A stretch of DNA of 44,056 nucleotides from Paracoccus ravus (GTDB lineage: Bacteria; Pseudomonadota; Alphaproteobacteria; Rhodobacterales; Rhodobacteraceae): positions 1 to 44,056 of the forward strand of contig NZ_SDEB01000028.1 of the NCBI RefSeq assembly GCF_004522175.1. The letters run 5' to 3'. The translations under genes and the position numbers were made by a program. Under the pieces are notes generated by a model. That model was not told the origin of the DNA. It ran no database searches and worked only from the letters and a program-made list of their open reading frames with translations. Below, in pieces: positions 1 to 8,366 of this stretch. How positions within the stretch are numbered: the stretch's first letter is position 1; each line of letters begins with the position of its first letter.

Positions 1-53
1 GCCTGACGAAGCACAGCCATGATCTGCGGTTCCGTGAAACGGCTCTTTCTCAT
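1..53 (-). CDS. IS3-family transposase OrfA, N-terminal fragment
   Basis: Reading leftward from the ATG at 53, the 17 visible codons give MRKSRFTEPQIMAVLRQ, the characteristic start of OrfA of IS3 elements, probably the IS407 group. OrfA is the helix-turn-helix DNA-binding part that joins by programmed frameshift to the DDE catalytic part. A clear ribosome binding site (GAGGAG, 65..60) lies just upstream. The gene runs off the window edge, so intactness cannot be judged. Confidence 0.85.
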   Translation of the reverse strand, partial: MRKSRFTEPQIMAVLRQ

Positions 54-129
54 TCGAATCTCCTCAGCTCACGCTACGAGAAAATTCTACTTATGCAGCC
101 CCTTAACCATGGGGAGGATTACCGACTCA
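1..129 (-). mobile_element. IS3-family insertion sequence, one end only
   Basis: The left edge holds the 5' end of an IS3-family orfA on the minus strand and its leader. The outer terminus cannot be fixed. Two places fit a TG-starting minus-strand end, near 107 (TGGTTAAGGGG) and near 129 (TGAGTCGG). The second fits the TGA start common in this family and sets the boundary used here. The rest of the element lies outside the window, so neither the second inverted repeat nor a target duplication can be checked. Confidence 0.6.
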
Positions 130-508
130 TGCCTCACTGCAGAAAATGCTATTCAAAAACAAGGTGATGATCTGCAGACTTCCGCCCGTTCGGATGTCGG
201 ACAGCACGAGTAAGGACCTGCCCATAGGCCCCCTCTTCCTCGGATGTCTGGTTACGTGCCAAGCTTGCCTCCCATGTAGAGACAAGCTTGAATCACGGAT
301 TCACCGGCCAAATGGATCCATTTTGTCAACACGACCTACCAACCCAGCCCACCCATCGTCGCTGACTTTAACGATGTCGCGAAACTGTGGATTTAGAGAG
401 AAATTCAGGAACGCAGATTGCGCGTGAGGTCAGTTGATCTCCGTTTATAGCCGCCTCCGGATACCATAATTCTTCATTTGAAATCGTTGCTGCGCAGCAC
501 GGACCGGG
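130..508. other. Intergenic stretch without a convincing gene
   Basis: Between the IS end and the glycosyltransferase no reading frame has a plausible start, ribosome binding site and family-like protein. Frames that stay open here give low-complexity or cysteine/proline-rich products that look like chance. The base composition is more AT-rich than the flanking genes. It contains a 14-bp palindrome at 310..323 (listed separately) and a 12-bp palindrome, TGCTGCGCAGCA, at 488..499 just past the stop of the glycosyltransferase. Confidence 0.6.
310..323. promoter_or_regulatory. 14-bp perfect palindrome, possible operator
   Basis: AAATGGATCCATTT is self-complementary over its full length and lies in non-coding sequence. 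Palindromes of this kind are typical binding sites for dimeric repressors such as GntR-family proteins. No gene with a start close by on either strand is evident (the glycosyltransferase at 509 ends here), so a regulatory role is only a guess. It may be left over from a locus disrupted by the IS. Confidence 0.25.
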
Positions 509-1465
509 TTACCAGTCCTTCCATTCCAACAAGATCCCCGGTCCTTCCCTGAGTTTTTCGGCCGCAGTGATCACCGCGGAAAGCTCTCCACCCCTCGCCA
601 GCCGTCCCGCGACCATCGCGCTGTCGAGGACCGTGAACGGACCGGCCCGCAGCGCAAGCGTGAACGGCAATGGCCCTGTCAGCCACCAGGCAGGACCCTC
701 GGGCATGCGGGCGATCATTTCGGGCAGCGCCTCCAGAACGCGCCTGAGTGCCGGGTGGTCGGGCGGCGTCGAGATCAGCCCATTGGCCAGCAGGAAGCTG
801 CCCCCCGCCACCAGCCGCGGCCCGGCCTCGGCAATCGCCGAAAGGCCCGTTTCCGGAAGGAAGGCATGCGGGCCCAGTTCCGGCCGGATCGGGTACCAGT
901 CGCAATCCAGATATAGGCCCCCTTCGCGCAACAGGACATGATAGCGCGCCACATCGACCGCGCCGGCCAGCTCTGCCCGGCTCAGCATCCTGCGCCAGGC
1001 GGCATCGGCTGCGAGCCCGATTCCCTCAAGCGCCTGTTCGTCCCAAAGCTTGTAGGTCCAGCCATGCCGGCTCGCCCAATCGCTCCAAACCGCGCAAGGG
1101 GCAGGTCTGCGCTTACCGATCCAGATCTGATGCAGAATGCGCGGGACCGGCTGACCCGATGCCCTGATCATCGCCGCGCGGCTGGCCGCATCGATGGGAA
1201 ACAGATCGGCAAGCATTTCCGCAGGCGGAATGGCTGTCGCCCGCAGGCCGGTGACGGCAGCGAGGTCCCGGGTCTGCTTCGCAAGCTTCAGAAGCGCGGA
1301 ATGCAGCTTGCGCGGCAGGCCAAGCATGGTCGGCGCGCCCAGCAGGGCCGCATCCGGATCACTCGCAATCCGGGCCAGCGCTCGCTCGGCCTCGAGACTT
1401 CGGCCTGCGGCCCCAAGGCGCAGCGCCGCTTCGATGTCTTGGATCAGGCGAGCCCTTTTCGTCAT
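509..1465 (-). CDS. GT32-type glycosyltransferase with DXD motif
   Basis: 318-aa protein. The first 100 residues are helical and unassigned. From about residue 105 it matches the sugar-binding DXD glycosyltransferase family (OCH1-like, CAZy GT32): PRILHQIWIG at 108-117, a conserved tryptophan/helix segment, and the DXD-type metal and nucleotide-sugar site DCD at 187-189 within GGLYLDCDWYP. Such enzymes add a hexose to a polysaccharide or lipid-linked glycan from a nucleotide sugar. I chose ATG 1465, preceded by GGAG at a 5-nt spacing. A longer frame would overlap the neighbouring dehydrogenase. It stands alone between an IS end and metabolic genes, so its acceptor is unknown. It could belong functionally with the surface-glycan genes at 34-44 kb. 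Confidence 0.75.
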   Translation of the reverse strand: MTKRARLIQDIEAALRLGAAGRSLEAERALARIASDPDAALLGAPTMLGLPRKLHSALLKLAKQTRDLAAVTGLRATAIPPAEMLADLFPIDAASRAAMIRASGQPVPRILHQIWIGKRRPAPCAVWSDWASRHGWTYKLWDEQALEGIGLAADAAWRRMLSRAELAGAVDVARYHVLLREGGLYLDCDWYPIRPELGPHAFLPETGLSAIAEAGPRLVAGGSFLLANGLISTPPDHPALRRVLEALPEMIARMPEGPAWWLTGPLPFTLALRAGPFTVLDSAMVAGRLARGGELSAVITAAEKLREGPGILLEWKDW

Positions 1466-1565
1466 ATGCACTCCGGCAGGCGATCTCGCCCAGTCAAATC
1501 CATGACCGGGCGGGCAGGCAAGGCCCCGTTGTCGAAAGCCCGGAGTTTCCGCTTTTTCTTGGCGC

Positions 1566-2333
1566 TTACAGCACGGACACCATGCCGCCATCGGCATAGA
1601 TGATCTGGCCCGAGACATAATTCGAGGCGCGGGATGCAAGAAAGATGACCACGCCGGCCAATTCATCGGGTTGGCCCCAGCGCCGCATCGGCACCCGCGC
1701 TTTGACCCATGCATCGAAATCGGGATTTGCGATCAGCGCCGCATTCATGTCGGTGACCATATAGCCCGGGCCGATCGCATTGGCCTGGATGCCCAAAGCG
1801 CCCCATTCGGCGGCCATGGCCTTGGTCAGCATCTTGATGCCACCTTTCGCAACCGTATAGGGGGCGATGGTCGCGCGGGCGAGTTCCGAGGTCAGCGAGC
1901 CGATATTGATGATCTTGCCCTGCCCCCGCGACGCCATACGGCGCGCCGCTTCGCGCCCGATGACAAAGGCCGAGGTCAGGTTGGCGTCAATCACCCGCTG
2001 CCAGTCGGCTGTCTCGAGTTCCAGCATCGGCTTGCGAAACTGGATGCCCGCATTGTTGACGAGGATATCCACCGCGACACCCTGCGCGTCGAGGCGCGCG
2101 AAAGCGGCCTTGATCGCCGCCTCATCCGTCACGTCGAAGGCCAGGGCCGAGACATTGAGCCCCTTCCCCTGCAATTCGGCGACCGCCTCATCGAGGCGTG
2201 CGGCATTGACGCCATTCAGGATGACATGCGCCCCTGCCGCCGCCATCCCCTCGGCCATGGCACGGCCCAGACCGCGGGATGATCCGGTTATCAGGGCCGT
2301 GCGGCCGGACAGGTCGAATAGTTGGGTGCTCAA
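1566..2333 (-). CDS. SDR oxidoreductase, gluconate 5-dehydrogenase-like
   Basis: 255-aa classical short-chain dehydrogenase. It has the NAD(P)-binding motif TGSSRGLG (residues 16-23), NNAG (93-96), catalytic Ser146, Tyr159 and Lys163 (YTVAK), and a C-terminal tail ending in DGGMVSVL. Overall it resembles gluconate 5-dehydrogenase/2-deoxygluconate 3-dehydrogenase proteins, which interconvert ketogluconates and gluconate in the cytoplasm; substrate is not certain from sequence. The start is taken as TTG 2333, preceded by GGAGGAG at proper spacing. An in-frame ATG at 2375 would begin inside the 2363..2378 palindrome and lacks a ribosome binding site. It is divergent from the radical SAM gene, with the palindrome between them. 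It has a paralogue-like relative, KduD, at 24590..25330. Confidence 0.75.
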   Translation of the reverse strand: MSTQLFDLSGRTALITGSSRGLGRAMAEGMAAAGAHVILNGVNAARLDEAVAELQGKGLNVSALAFDVTDEAAIKAAFARLDAQGVAVDILVNNAGIQFRKPMLELETADWQRVIDANLTSAFVIGREAARRMASRGQGKIINIGSLTSELARATIAPYTVAKGGIKMLTKAMAAEWGALGIQANAIGPGYMVTDMNAALIANPDFDAWVKARVPMRRWGQPDELAGVVIFLASRASNYVSGQIIYADGGMVSVL

Positions 2334-2362
2334 GATCGTCTCCTCCGAGGAACATGGCTTTT

Positions 2363-2378
2363 GTAATGTATACATTAC
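2363..2378. promoter_or_regulatory. Perfect 16-bp palindrome between divergent genes, likely operator
   Basis: GTAATGTATACATTAC is exactly self-complementary. The ATGTATACAT core is the style of site bound by FCD-type GntR repressors. It lies between the SDR gene (start 2333, minus) and the aminomutase-like gene (start 2453, plus), so one bound regulator could control both. The GntR gene in this window (27168..27896) is 25 kb away, and its own promoter regions carry different motifs, so the cognate regulator is unknown. Confidence 0.6.
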
Positions 2379-2452
2379 GTCAGGCATGGCCATTGCAATT
2401 TTGGACGGAAAGGCGCATAGCCCTGCGCTTTCCATTGCCCCGCAGGACCGAA

Positions 2453-3538
2453 GTGACCGAATCCGCCCGCCCCTTGACCCATGTCGAAGCCCTGATCGGG
2501 GCCGGTCTGGCATCGGAGAGGGATGCGCCCGCGCTGGATCAGGTCGCGCGCGACTTCCGCATCCGCATCACCCCCGCGATGCAGCAGGCGATCAATTCGC
2601 CAGCCGATGGGGTCGCCGCGCAATTCGTGCCCGATGCCCGCGAATTGAACATCCGCCCCGAGGAACTCGCTGACCCGATCAGCGATGAGGCCTATAGCCC
2701 CGCCCCCGGCCTGACCCATCGCTATCCGGATCGCGTCATCCTGCACATCACCCGCACCTGCGAAGTCTATTGCCGCTTCTGTTTCCGTCGCGAAGTGGTG
2801 GGCGAGGAAGGCACCCTGCCCGAGCCCGATCTTGCCGCGGCGCTGGATTACATCGCCCGAACCCCCGCCATTCATGAGGTCATCCTGACCGGCGGCGATC
2901 CGATGGTGCTGTCGGCGCGGCGCATCGCCGCGCTGATGGAGCGGCTCGAGGCGATCCCACATGTCGATCTGATCCGCTTTCACACACGTATCCCGGTCGT
3001 GGCACCGCATCGCATCGACGATGCCATGCTGGAGGCCTTGCAGACGCAACGCGTGGCTGTCTGGGTGGTGCTGCATACCAACCACGCGCAGGAACTTACG
3101 ACCGAGGCCTGCAATGCCCTGCGCCGTCTGTCCGGCGCGGGCATCCCCCTGCTGTCGCAGACGGTTCTGCTGAAAGGCGTGAATGCGGATCCCGATACGC
3201 TGGCCGACCTGTTCCGGGCGCTGCTGCGCAACCGGGTGAAGCCCTATTACCTGCATCATTGCGATCTGGCGCGCGGGACCAGCCATTTCCGCACGACGAT
3301 TGCCGAGGGGCAGGCGATCATGGATGCGCTGCGCGGGCGCATGTCGGGAACCAGCCTGCCGACCTATGTGCTGGACCTGCCGGGCGGCTATGGCAAGGCC
3401 CCCTTGGGCAGCGGTCATGTCGAGGAAACCGGTCCGGGTAGCTACCGCATCCGCGACTGGCGCGGGCAGCATCACGACTATCACGACGTCGAAGAAGTGA
3501 ACGTCCCGGCGATTGGCCCTATGTCGGTCGCAAACTGA
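2453..3538 (+). CDS. Lysine 2,3-aminomutase-like radical SAM protein (KamA/EpmB family)
   Basis: 361 aa. The radical SAM iron-sulfur motif CEVYCRFC (Cys103, Cys107, Cys110) and the PLP-binding segment LPGGYGK (Lys315) identify the KamA/EpmB family. Members use a 4Fe-4S cluster, S-adenosylmethionine and pyridoxal phosphate to move an amino group from the alpha to the beta carbon of lysine, either free or, in EpmB, as part of EF-P modification. The length is between EpmB (about 340) and KamA (about 415). No efp or epmA gene adjoins it, so the EF-P role cannot be inferred. I chose GTG 2453 because AGGA lies 6 nt upstream. A longer frame from ATG 2366 would start inside the operator palindrome. 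Confidence 0.8.
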   Translation: MTESARPLTHVEALIGAGLASERDAPALDQVARDFRIRITPAMQQAINSPADGVAAQFVPDARELNIRPEELADPISDEAYSPAPGLTHRYPDRVILHITRTCEVYCRFCFRREVVGEEGTLPEPDLAAALDYIARTPAIHEVILTGGDPMVLSARRIAALMERLEAIPHVDLIRFHTRIPVVAPHRIDDAMLEALQTQRVAVWVVLHTNHAQELTTEACNALRRLSGAGIPLLSQTVLLKGVNADPDTLADLFRALLRNRVKPYYLHHCDLARGTSHFRTTIAEGQAIMDALRGRMSGTSLPTYVLDLPGGYGKAPLGSGHVEETGPGSYRIRDWRGQHHDYHDVEEVNVPAIGPMSVAN

Positions 3539-3552
3539 GCTCGCGCCCCGTA

Positions 3553-4458
3553 CTATTGTAGGAAGCTGCGGATGATCCTAACGGTGGCCTCGGGGTTCTC
3601 CTCCATGATCCAGTGACCGGAATCGGGGATGATCGCCTGCTCGACACTCTCGGCGGCAAAGCGCATTACGACCGCCATTGTCGGGCCGAATGACTTCTCG
3701 CCCCCGACAGCAAGGACCGGCATCTTGAGCTTGCCCTTGGCGAGAAAGGCCTGATTGTCGAGCGCATCCTGATCGAAGGCCGCAAACTGGGCAAAGCCCG
3801 AATGCATCGCCCCTGGCATGGCATAAAGCGCGGCATAATGTGCGCGCGCAGACTCAGAGAAACGCGCGGGCGTCGCCGAGAACTCGTTCCAGAACCTGTC
3901 AAGGTAAATGCGCTCACGTCCCGCCACCAGCCGCTCCATATCCGGTCCGCCAAAGCGGAAATGCCACAGCAGCGGATTCTTGAGGATTTCCTCCCACGGA
4001 CCAACCCCCGGAACAGGCGCGTCGATCAAGGCAAGCTTAGTGACGCGGTCGGGATGCTGCGCCGCAAAGGCATAGGCCACCATATTGCCGATGTCATGGG
4101 CGACGATCTCAGTCTGGTCGACATGAAGCGCGTCAAGCACCCCCGCCAGATCGCCCGCCTGCGTCTTCTTGTCGAAACCGCCCGCCGGCTTTGAGGACAG
4201 CCCCAGCCCGCGCAGGTCCGGCACGATCACGAAGTGATCGCGGGAAAGGTCCTCGGCCATCGGCACCCACATGTCGCCGGTCTCGCCATAGCCATGCACC
4301 AGCATGACCGCTGGGCCCGTCCCTCCGGTGCGGATATGGATGGTCGCGCCATTGGTCACGATTTCCTCGGTCTTGAAATCAGGGGGAAAGTCGAAATTTT
4401 GCGCCTGGACGGGCACAGCATAGAACCAGGCGAGAAGCGCAACGGAAAAGAGACGCAT
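3553..4458 (-). CDS. Exported alpha/beta hydrolase, epoxide hydrolase/dehalogenase type
   Basis: 301 aa with a short N-terminal signal peptide, probably cleaved after the AQA near residue 19, so it acts in the periplasm or outside. It has the alpha/beta fold: oxyanion-hole HGYG (55-58), a nucleophile-elbow HDIGNM with Asp122 instead of Ser, and catalytic His282 in SGHW. An aspartate nucleophile places it with the epoxide hydrolases, haloalkane or fluoroacetate dehalogenases, rather than with esterases. The substrate cannot be told. The ATG at 4458 has AGGTG upstream. It is convergent with the aminomutase-like gene (15 bp apart) and separated from the dpp operon by about 245 bp, so it is probably transcribed by itself. 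Confidence 0.75.
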   Translation of the reverse strand: MRLFSVALLAWFYAVPVQAQNFDFPPDFKTEEIVTNGATIHIRTGGTGPAVMLVHGYGETGDMWVPMAEDLSRDHFVIVPDLRGLGLSSKPAGGFDKKTQAGDLAGVLDALHVDQTEIVAHDIGNMVAYAFAAQHPDRVTKLALIDAPVPGVGPWEEILKNPLLWHFRFGGPDMERLVAGRERIYLDRFWNEFSATPARFSESARAHYAALYAMPGAMHSGFAQFAAFDQDALDNQAFLAKGKLKMPVLAVGGEKSFGPTMAVVMRFAAESVEQAIIPDSGHWIMEENPEATVRIIRSFLQ

Positions 4459-4673
4459 GTATCACCTAAATTTTGAGTGGAGGAACTTCGTCGGCCTTGA
4501 CGTGTAACCTAGTCCGCGAGGGTCTTTCGTCGATCAGACGTGAGGAATTCCTGTTCCCGCGCCGTCCTTGTGTCAAGAGGCCTGGTCGCCACCTGCCCGC
4601 GACTGCCCTAATTTTAGGATTTCATCGACGGCGAGAGCGGTATGGCATCATGCACGGTTACCGGTCCGATATG

Positions 4674-4701
4674 AAAAGGCCCGGTCGAAACCAGGCCCTT
4701 T
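4674..4701 (-). terminator. Stem-loop terminator after dppF
   Basis: Just past the dppF stop, AAAGGCC...GGCCCTTT arms pair around a CGAA loop, with one bulge and one mismatch (inner stem GGT/ACC). Read on the minus strand the stem ends in CTTTT, which suits a Rho-independent terminator for the dpp operon. Confidence 0.55.
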
Positions 4702-4704
4702 CGA

Positions 4705-5547
4705 TCAGATTGCCGCGGCGCGCAGCGCCTTGCGGCGGGCGACGCGTTCGCGGATCGCCTCGACATCCGTGATCGGGGTCGCGGCGAAAAGCTCGCGCGT
4801 ATAGGGATGCTTGGGATTGGCGAAAAGCTCTTCGCGGCTCCCCTGCTCGACCGCCTCGCCCTTGTTCATCACCAGCACGTCATCCGCGATATAGCGAACG
4901 ACCGAGAGATCATGGCTGATGAAGACATAGGCCAGGTTGAACTCTTCCTGCAGGTCGCGCAGCAGGTTCAAGACCTGCGCCTGCACGGAAAGGTCCAGCG
5001 CCGAGACCGGCTCGTCCAGCACCAGCAGCGTCGGCTTCAGCATCAGCGCCCGCGCAATGGCGATGCGCTGGCGCTGACCGCCCGAGAACATATGCGGGTA
5101 GCGGTTGAAATGCTCGGCGGGCAGGCCGACCTTGACCAGCATCTCCTCGGCGCGGCGGCGACGCTCGGCGGCGGGGATGTCGGTGTTCAGTTCCAGCGGC
5201 TCCATCAGCACATCGCCGATCTTCTGGCGCGGGTTCAGCGAACCGTAGGGGTTCTGGAACACCATCTGCACCTTGGAGCGCATCTCGCGCGTGGGCTTCT
5301 CTTTGGCGATGTCGATGGGTTTCCCCTCGATCTTCAGCTCGCCGCCCGATGATTGGTCGATCAGCGCGATGATCCGCGCCAAGGTCGATTTCCCGGAACC
5401 GGATTCGCCGACGATCGCTAAGGTCTTGCCACGCTCAACCGAGAAACTGATGCCCTTGACCGCACGCACCACCTTGGCCGCGCGCGTCAGCGAGCCGGGG
5501 ACATGGTAGTCGCGGATGATGTTCTTGCCTTCGACGACAACGCTCAT
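4705..5547 (-). CDS. dppF: Dipeptide/oligopeptide ABC transporter ATPase (DppF)
   Basis: 280-aa nucleotide-binding subunit. Walker [10 protein letters not shown] (47-55), the Q-loop in VFQNPYGSLNP, signature FSGGQRQR, Walker B LLVLDEP followed by SALD, and the switch His in ISHDLS are all present. The C-terminal segment KHPYTRELFAATP is typical of the oligopeptide subfamily (Opp/Dpp F subunits). It pairs with DppD to power peptide uptake at the inner membrane. ATG 5547 overlaps the dppD stop (TGATG) and has AGGTG 6 nt upstream. A GTG one codon earlier is possible. Last gene of the operon, followed by a terminator hairpin. Confidence 0.9.
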   Translation of the reverse strand: MSVVVEGKNIIRDYHVPGSLTRAAKVVRAVKGISFSVERGKTLAIVGESGSGKSTLARIIALIDQSSGGELKIEGKPIDIAKEKPTREMRSKVQMVFQNPYGSLNPRQKIGDVLMEPLELNTDIPAAERRRRAEEMLVKVGLPAEHFNRYPHMFSGGQRQRIAIARALMLKPTLLVLDEPVSALDLSVQAQVLNLLRDLQEEFNLAYVFISHDLSVVRYIADDVLVMNKGEAVEQGSREELFANPKHPYTRELFAATPITDVEAIRERVARRKALRAAAI

Positions 5548-6383
5548 CACTTCACCTCGCCTTCAAAGAAGCTTGCCACGGTGGGCAGGCGGTCGCCGGT
5601 CGCGTTTTCCGGCAAAGCCGAAAGCAGCGCGCGGGTATAGGGGTGCTTGGGGGCTTCAAAGAGGGACAGCACGTCGGCCTCTTCCATCTTCTTGCCCTTG
5701 TATTGCACCTGCACCCGGTCGGCAGTTTCCGCGACCACGCCCATATCGTGCGTGATCAGGATCAGGCCCATGCCGGTCTTTTCCTGAAGCTCCATTAGTA
5801 GGTCGAGGATCTGCTTCTGGATGGTCACGTCGAGCGCGGTGGTCGGCTCGTCCGCGATCAGCAGGCGCGGGCCGGTGGCGATCGCCATGGCGATCATCAC
5901 GCGCTGGCATTGGCCGCCCGACATCTGGTGCGGATAGGATTTCAGCTTTTCTTCCGGGTCGGGGATGCCGACCTGCTTGAAAAGCTCCAGCGCGCGGGCG
6001 CGAGCGGCTTTCTTGGAAAGGCCCGCGTTGTAGCGCAGGACTTCCTCGATCTGGTAGCCCGTCGTGAAGGACGGATTCAGCGAGGCGATCGGCTCCTGGA
6101 AGATCATGGTGATCTCGCGGCCGATGATCTTGCGGCGCTCCTTCGGCGACATGCGCAGAAGGTCCTTGCCGTCGAAGGTCATCTCATCGGCACTGACCAT
6201 GGCGGTGTCGGGCAGAAGTCCCATCGCCGCCAGCATCGAGACCGACTTGCCCGAGCCGGATTCCCCGACCACGGCCAGAACCTCGCCCTTGTCCACATGC
6301 AGGTCGATCCCGTCGACAGCGGTGAAGCTGCCGGTCGAGGTCGCAAAGCGGACGGTGAGATTGCGAATGGTAAGAAGTGCCAT
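5547..6383 (-). CDS. dppD: Dipeptide/oligopeptide ABC transporter ATPase (DppD)
   Basis: 278-aa ATPase partner of DppF. Walker A GESGSGKS (40-47), Q-loop [10 protein letters not shown], Walker B LLIADEP with TTALDVTIQ, and switch His ITHDMG are intact, as is the [13 protein letters not shown] tail of the Opp/Dpp class. The signature is MSGGQCQR (154-161), with cysteine where arginine is usual. The position tolerates variation (E. coli DppD also differs here), so activity is expected. It begins 4 bp after dppC and its stop overlaps the dppF start, which points to translational coupling. Confidence 0.9.
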   Translation of the reverse strand: MALLTIRNLTVRFATSTGSFTAVDGIDLHVDKGEVLAVVGESGSGKSVSMLAAMGLLPDTAMVSADEMTFDGKDLLRMSPKERRKIIGREITMIFQEPIASLNPSFTTGYQIEEVLRYNAGLSKKAARARALELFKQVGIPDPEEKLKSYPHQMSGGQCQRVMIAMAIATGPRLLIADEPTTALDVTIQKQILDLLMELQEKTGMGLILITHDMGVVAETADRVQVQYKGKKMEEADVLSLFEAPKHPYTRALLSALPENATGDRLPTVASFFEGEVK

Positions 6384-6387
6384 GCCC

Positions 6388-7290
6388 TCAGCTCCGCTTC
6401 AGTTTCGGGTCAAGCGCGTCGCGCAGACCGTCGCCCATCAGGTTGATCGCCAGCACCGAGATCAGGATGGCGAGGCCCGGGAAGGTCACGACCCACCATG
6501 CGCGCAGGATGAACTCGCGTGCCTCGGCCAGCATCGTGCCCCATTCCGACGCCGGGGGCTGTGCACCCATGCCGAGGAAGCCAAGCGCGGCCGAATCCAG
6601 AACCGCCGACGAGAAGCTCAGCGTCGCCTGAACGATCAGTGGTGCAAGGCAGTTCGGCAGGATGGTCTTGAACATCAGGCGCATATTGCCCGCACCGGCC
6701 ACACGAGCCGCGGTGACATATTCGCGAGCCTTCTCGCCCATCACCGCGGCGCGGGTCAGGCGCGCGAAATGCGGCTGATAGACGATGGCGATGGCGATCA
6801 TCGCATTGGTCAGGCCAGGGCCCAGGATTGCGACCAGCACCAGCGCCAGCAGCAGCGACGGGAAGGCAAGGATCACGTCCATGACGCGCATGATGACGCT
6901 ATCGACCCAGCCGCCGAAGAAACCGGCCAGCAGGCCAAGGATGATGCCGCCCAGAAGCGCAATCGCGACGACGACGATGCCGATGAACAGCGAATATTGC
7001 GCGCCGTAGATCAGGCGGGACAGCATGTCGCGACCGACAGCATCGGTACCCAAGAGGAATTCGGGGCGGCCGCCCTCTTGCCAGAAGGGCGGGACCAGCA
7101 GCGCGTCGCGATACTGGTGCACCGGGTCATGCGGCGCGATCAGCGGCGCAAAGATCGCCAGCGCGACCAGCAGCAGGAAGACGGCAAAGCCGACGACCGC
7201 GCCGCGGTTTTGGCTGAAGTAGAACCAGAACTCCTTGAGCATCCGGCGACGGATGGCAGAGTCCGAAATCTTGACGGAGGTATCACTCAT
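6388..7290 (-). CDS. dppC: Dipeptide/oligopeptide ABC transporter permease (DppC)
   Basis: 300-aa inner-membrane permease. An N-terminal cytoplasmic stretch leads to a first membrane helix (about 30-52), then the periplasmic segment with FLLGTDAVGRDMLSRLIYG, a hallmark of DppC/OppC, and five further helices. The cytoplasmic EAA-type loop (REYVTAARVAGAGNMRL) contacts the ATPases. It forms the channel with DppB. The ATG at 7290 overlaps the end of dppB by 4 nt (ATGA), so the two are co-translated. Confidence 0.9.
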   Translation of the reverse strand: MSDTSVKISDSAIRRRMLKEFWFYFSQNRGAVVGFAVFLLLVALAIFAPLIAPHDPVHQYRDALLVPPFWQEGGRPEFLLGTDAVGRDMLSRLIYGAQYSLFIGIVVVAIALLGGIILGLLAGFFGGWVDSVIMRVMDVILAFPSLLLALVLVAILGPGLTNAMIAIAIVYQPHFARLTRAAVMGEKAREYVTAARVAGAGNMRLMFKTILPNCLAPLIVQATLSFSSAVLDSAALGFLGMGAQPPASEWGTMLAEAREFILRAWWVVTFPGLAILISVLAINLMGDGLRDALDPKLKRS

Positions 7291-8294
7291 TTGTGGCGGA
7301 TCCTCGGGTTGATGAGACCATAGGTCAGGTCCACAAGCAGGTTCACGATCATCACGATGCCCGCGATCAAAAGCAGGCCCGATTGCACGACCGGGTAGTC
7401 ACGGCGCGAGATCGAGTCGATCATCCATTTGCCGATGCCCGGCCAGGAGAAGATCGTCTCGGTCAGGATCGCGCCCGCCATGAGGACGCCGATCTGCAGG
7501 CCGATGGTGGTGATCACGGGGATCATCGCGTTGCGGAGCGCATGAACGCCGATGACGCGGCCCAGCGACAGGCCTTTGGCCTTGGCGGTGCGGACGTAAT
7601 CCTCGCCCATGACCTCAAGCATGGCCGAGCGCGTCTGACGCGCGATCACGGCCAGCGGGATCGTCGCCAGCACGACCGAAGGCAGGATCAGGTGTCCCAG
7701 CGCCGAGCCGAACGCGCCCTTCTGCCCCGAGATCAGGCTGTCGATCAGCATGAAGCCCGTCACCTGCGGGAAGAAATACATCAGCGAGATGCGGCCCGAG
7801 ACAGGCGTCCATTGCAGGATGCCCGAGAAGAAGATGATGAGCAGCAGACCCCACCAGAAGATCGGCATCGAGAAGCCGATCAGCGCCCCGGTCATCGAAA
7901 TCTGGTCGAACCACGAGCCGCGCTTGATCGCGGCGATGACGCCCACCGGCACGCCGATCACGGTGGCGATGATGATGGCCACGACGGCAAGCTCGACCGT
8001 CGCCGGGAACAGCGCCAGGAACTCGGCCAGAACGGGCTTCTTGGTGACGATTGAATGGCCCAGATCGCCATGCATCAGATCGCCAAGATAGGTGAAATAC
8101 TGTTGCCACAGCGGCTTGTCATAGCCGAGCTGCGCCGAGATTTCGGCATAGCGTTCGGGGGAAACCCCACGTTCGCCGGCCATCAGCAGAACCGGGTCGC
8201 CGGGCAGAAGGCGGATGAAGCTGAAGGCCACCAGCGTGATCCCGAGCATCGTCGGGATCAGGTAGAGAAGCTTCGAGAGGATGAATTTAAGCAT
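7287..8294 (-). CDS. dppB: Dipeptide/oligopeptide ABC transporter permease (DppB)
   Basis: 335-aa permease with six predicted membrane helices, starting with LIPTMLGITLVAFSFIRLLPGDP, the standard DppB/OppB opening (first helix plus LLPGDP). The EAA loop is EDYVRTAKAKGLSLGRVI. The C-terminus ends in LTYGLINPRIR, the usual DppB ending. The start ATG 8294 has AGGG at 6-nt spacing. It lies 72 bp behind dppA, with a long perfect hairpin in that gap, so its transcript level is probably lower than that of dppA. Confidence 0.9.
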   Translation of the reverse strand: MLKFILSKLLYLIPTMLGITLVAFSFIRLLPGDPVLLMAGERGVSPERYAEISAQLGYDKPLWQQYFTYLGDLMHGDLGHSIVTKKPVLAEFLALFPATVELAVVAIIIATVIGVPVGVIAAIKRGSWFDQISMTGALIGFSMPIFWWGLLLIIFFSGILQWTPVSGRISLMYFFPQVTGFMLIDSLISGQKGAFGSALGHLILPSVVLATIPLAVIARQTRSAMLEVMGEDYVRTAKAKGLSLGRVIGVHALRNAMIPVITTIGLQIGVLMAGAILTETIFSWPGIGKWMIDSISRRDYPVVQSGLLLIAGIVMIVNLLVDLTYGLINPRIRHK

Positions 8295-8310
8295 CGAACC
8301 CTAACCTAAG

Positions 8311-8341
8311 GGCCGTGCAGGGGGGCAACCCCTGCACGGCC
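8311..8341 (-). other. Intercistronic hairpin between dppA and dppB
   Basis: GGCCGTGCAGGGG and CCCCTGCACGGCC form a perfect 13-bp stem with loop GGCAA. There is no T-run after it on either strand, so it is unlikely to be a full terminator. Hairpins behind the binding-protein gene commonly protect the upstream mRNA from 3' decay and reduce read-through, giving more binding protein than permease. Confidence 0.75.
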
Positions 8342-8366
8342 GCATCACTTGAAAACCGGCTTGGCC

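Noticed and set aside
146..427. 93-codon plus-strand frame in the left intergenic gap
   Set aside because: No ribosome binding site and an unusual Cys/Pro/Ser-rich composition. It also starts within sequence next to an IS end.
8311..8341. The dppA-dppB hairpin as a full terminator
   Set aside because: No T-run follows the stem, and the downstream operon genes have no separate promoter that I can see.
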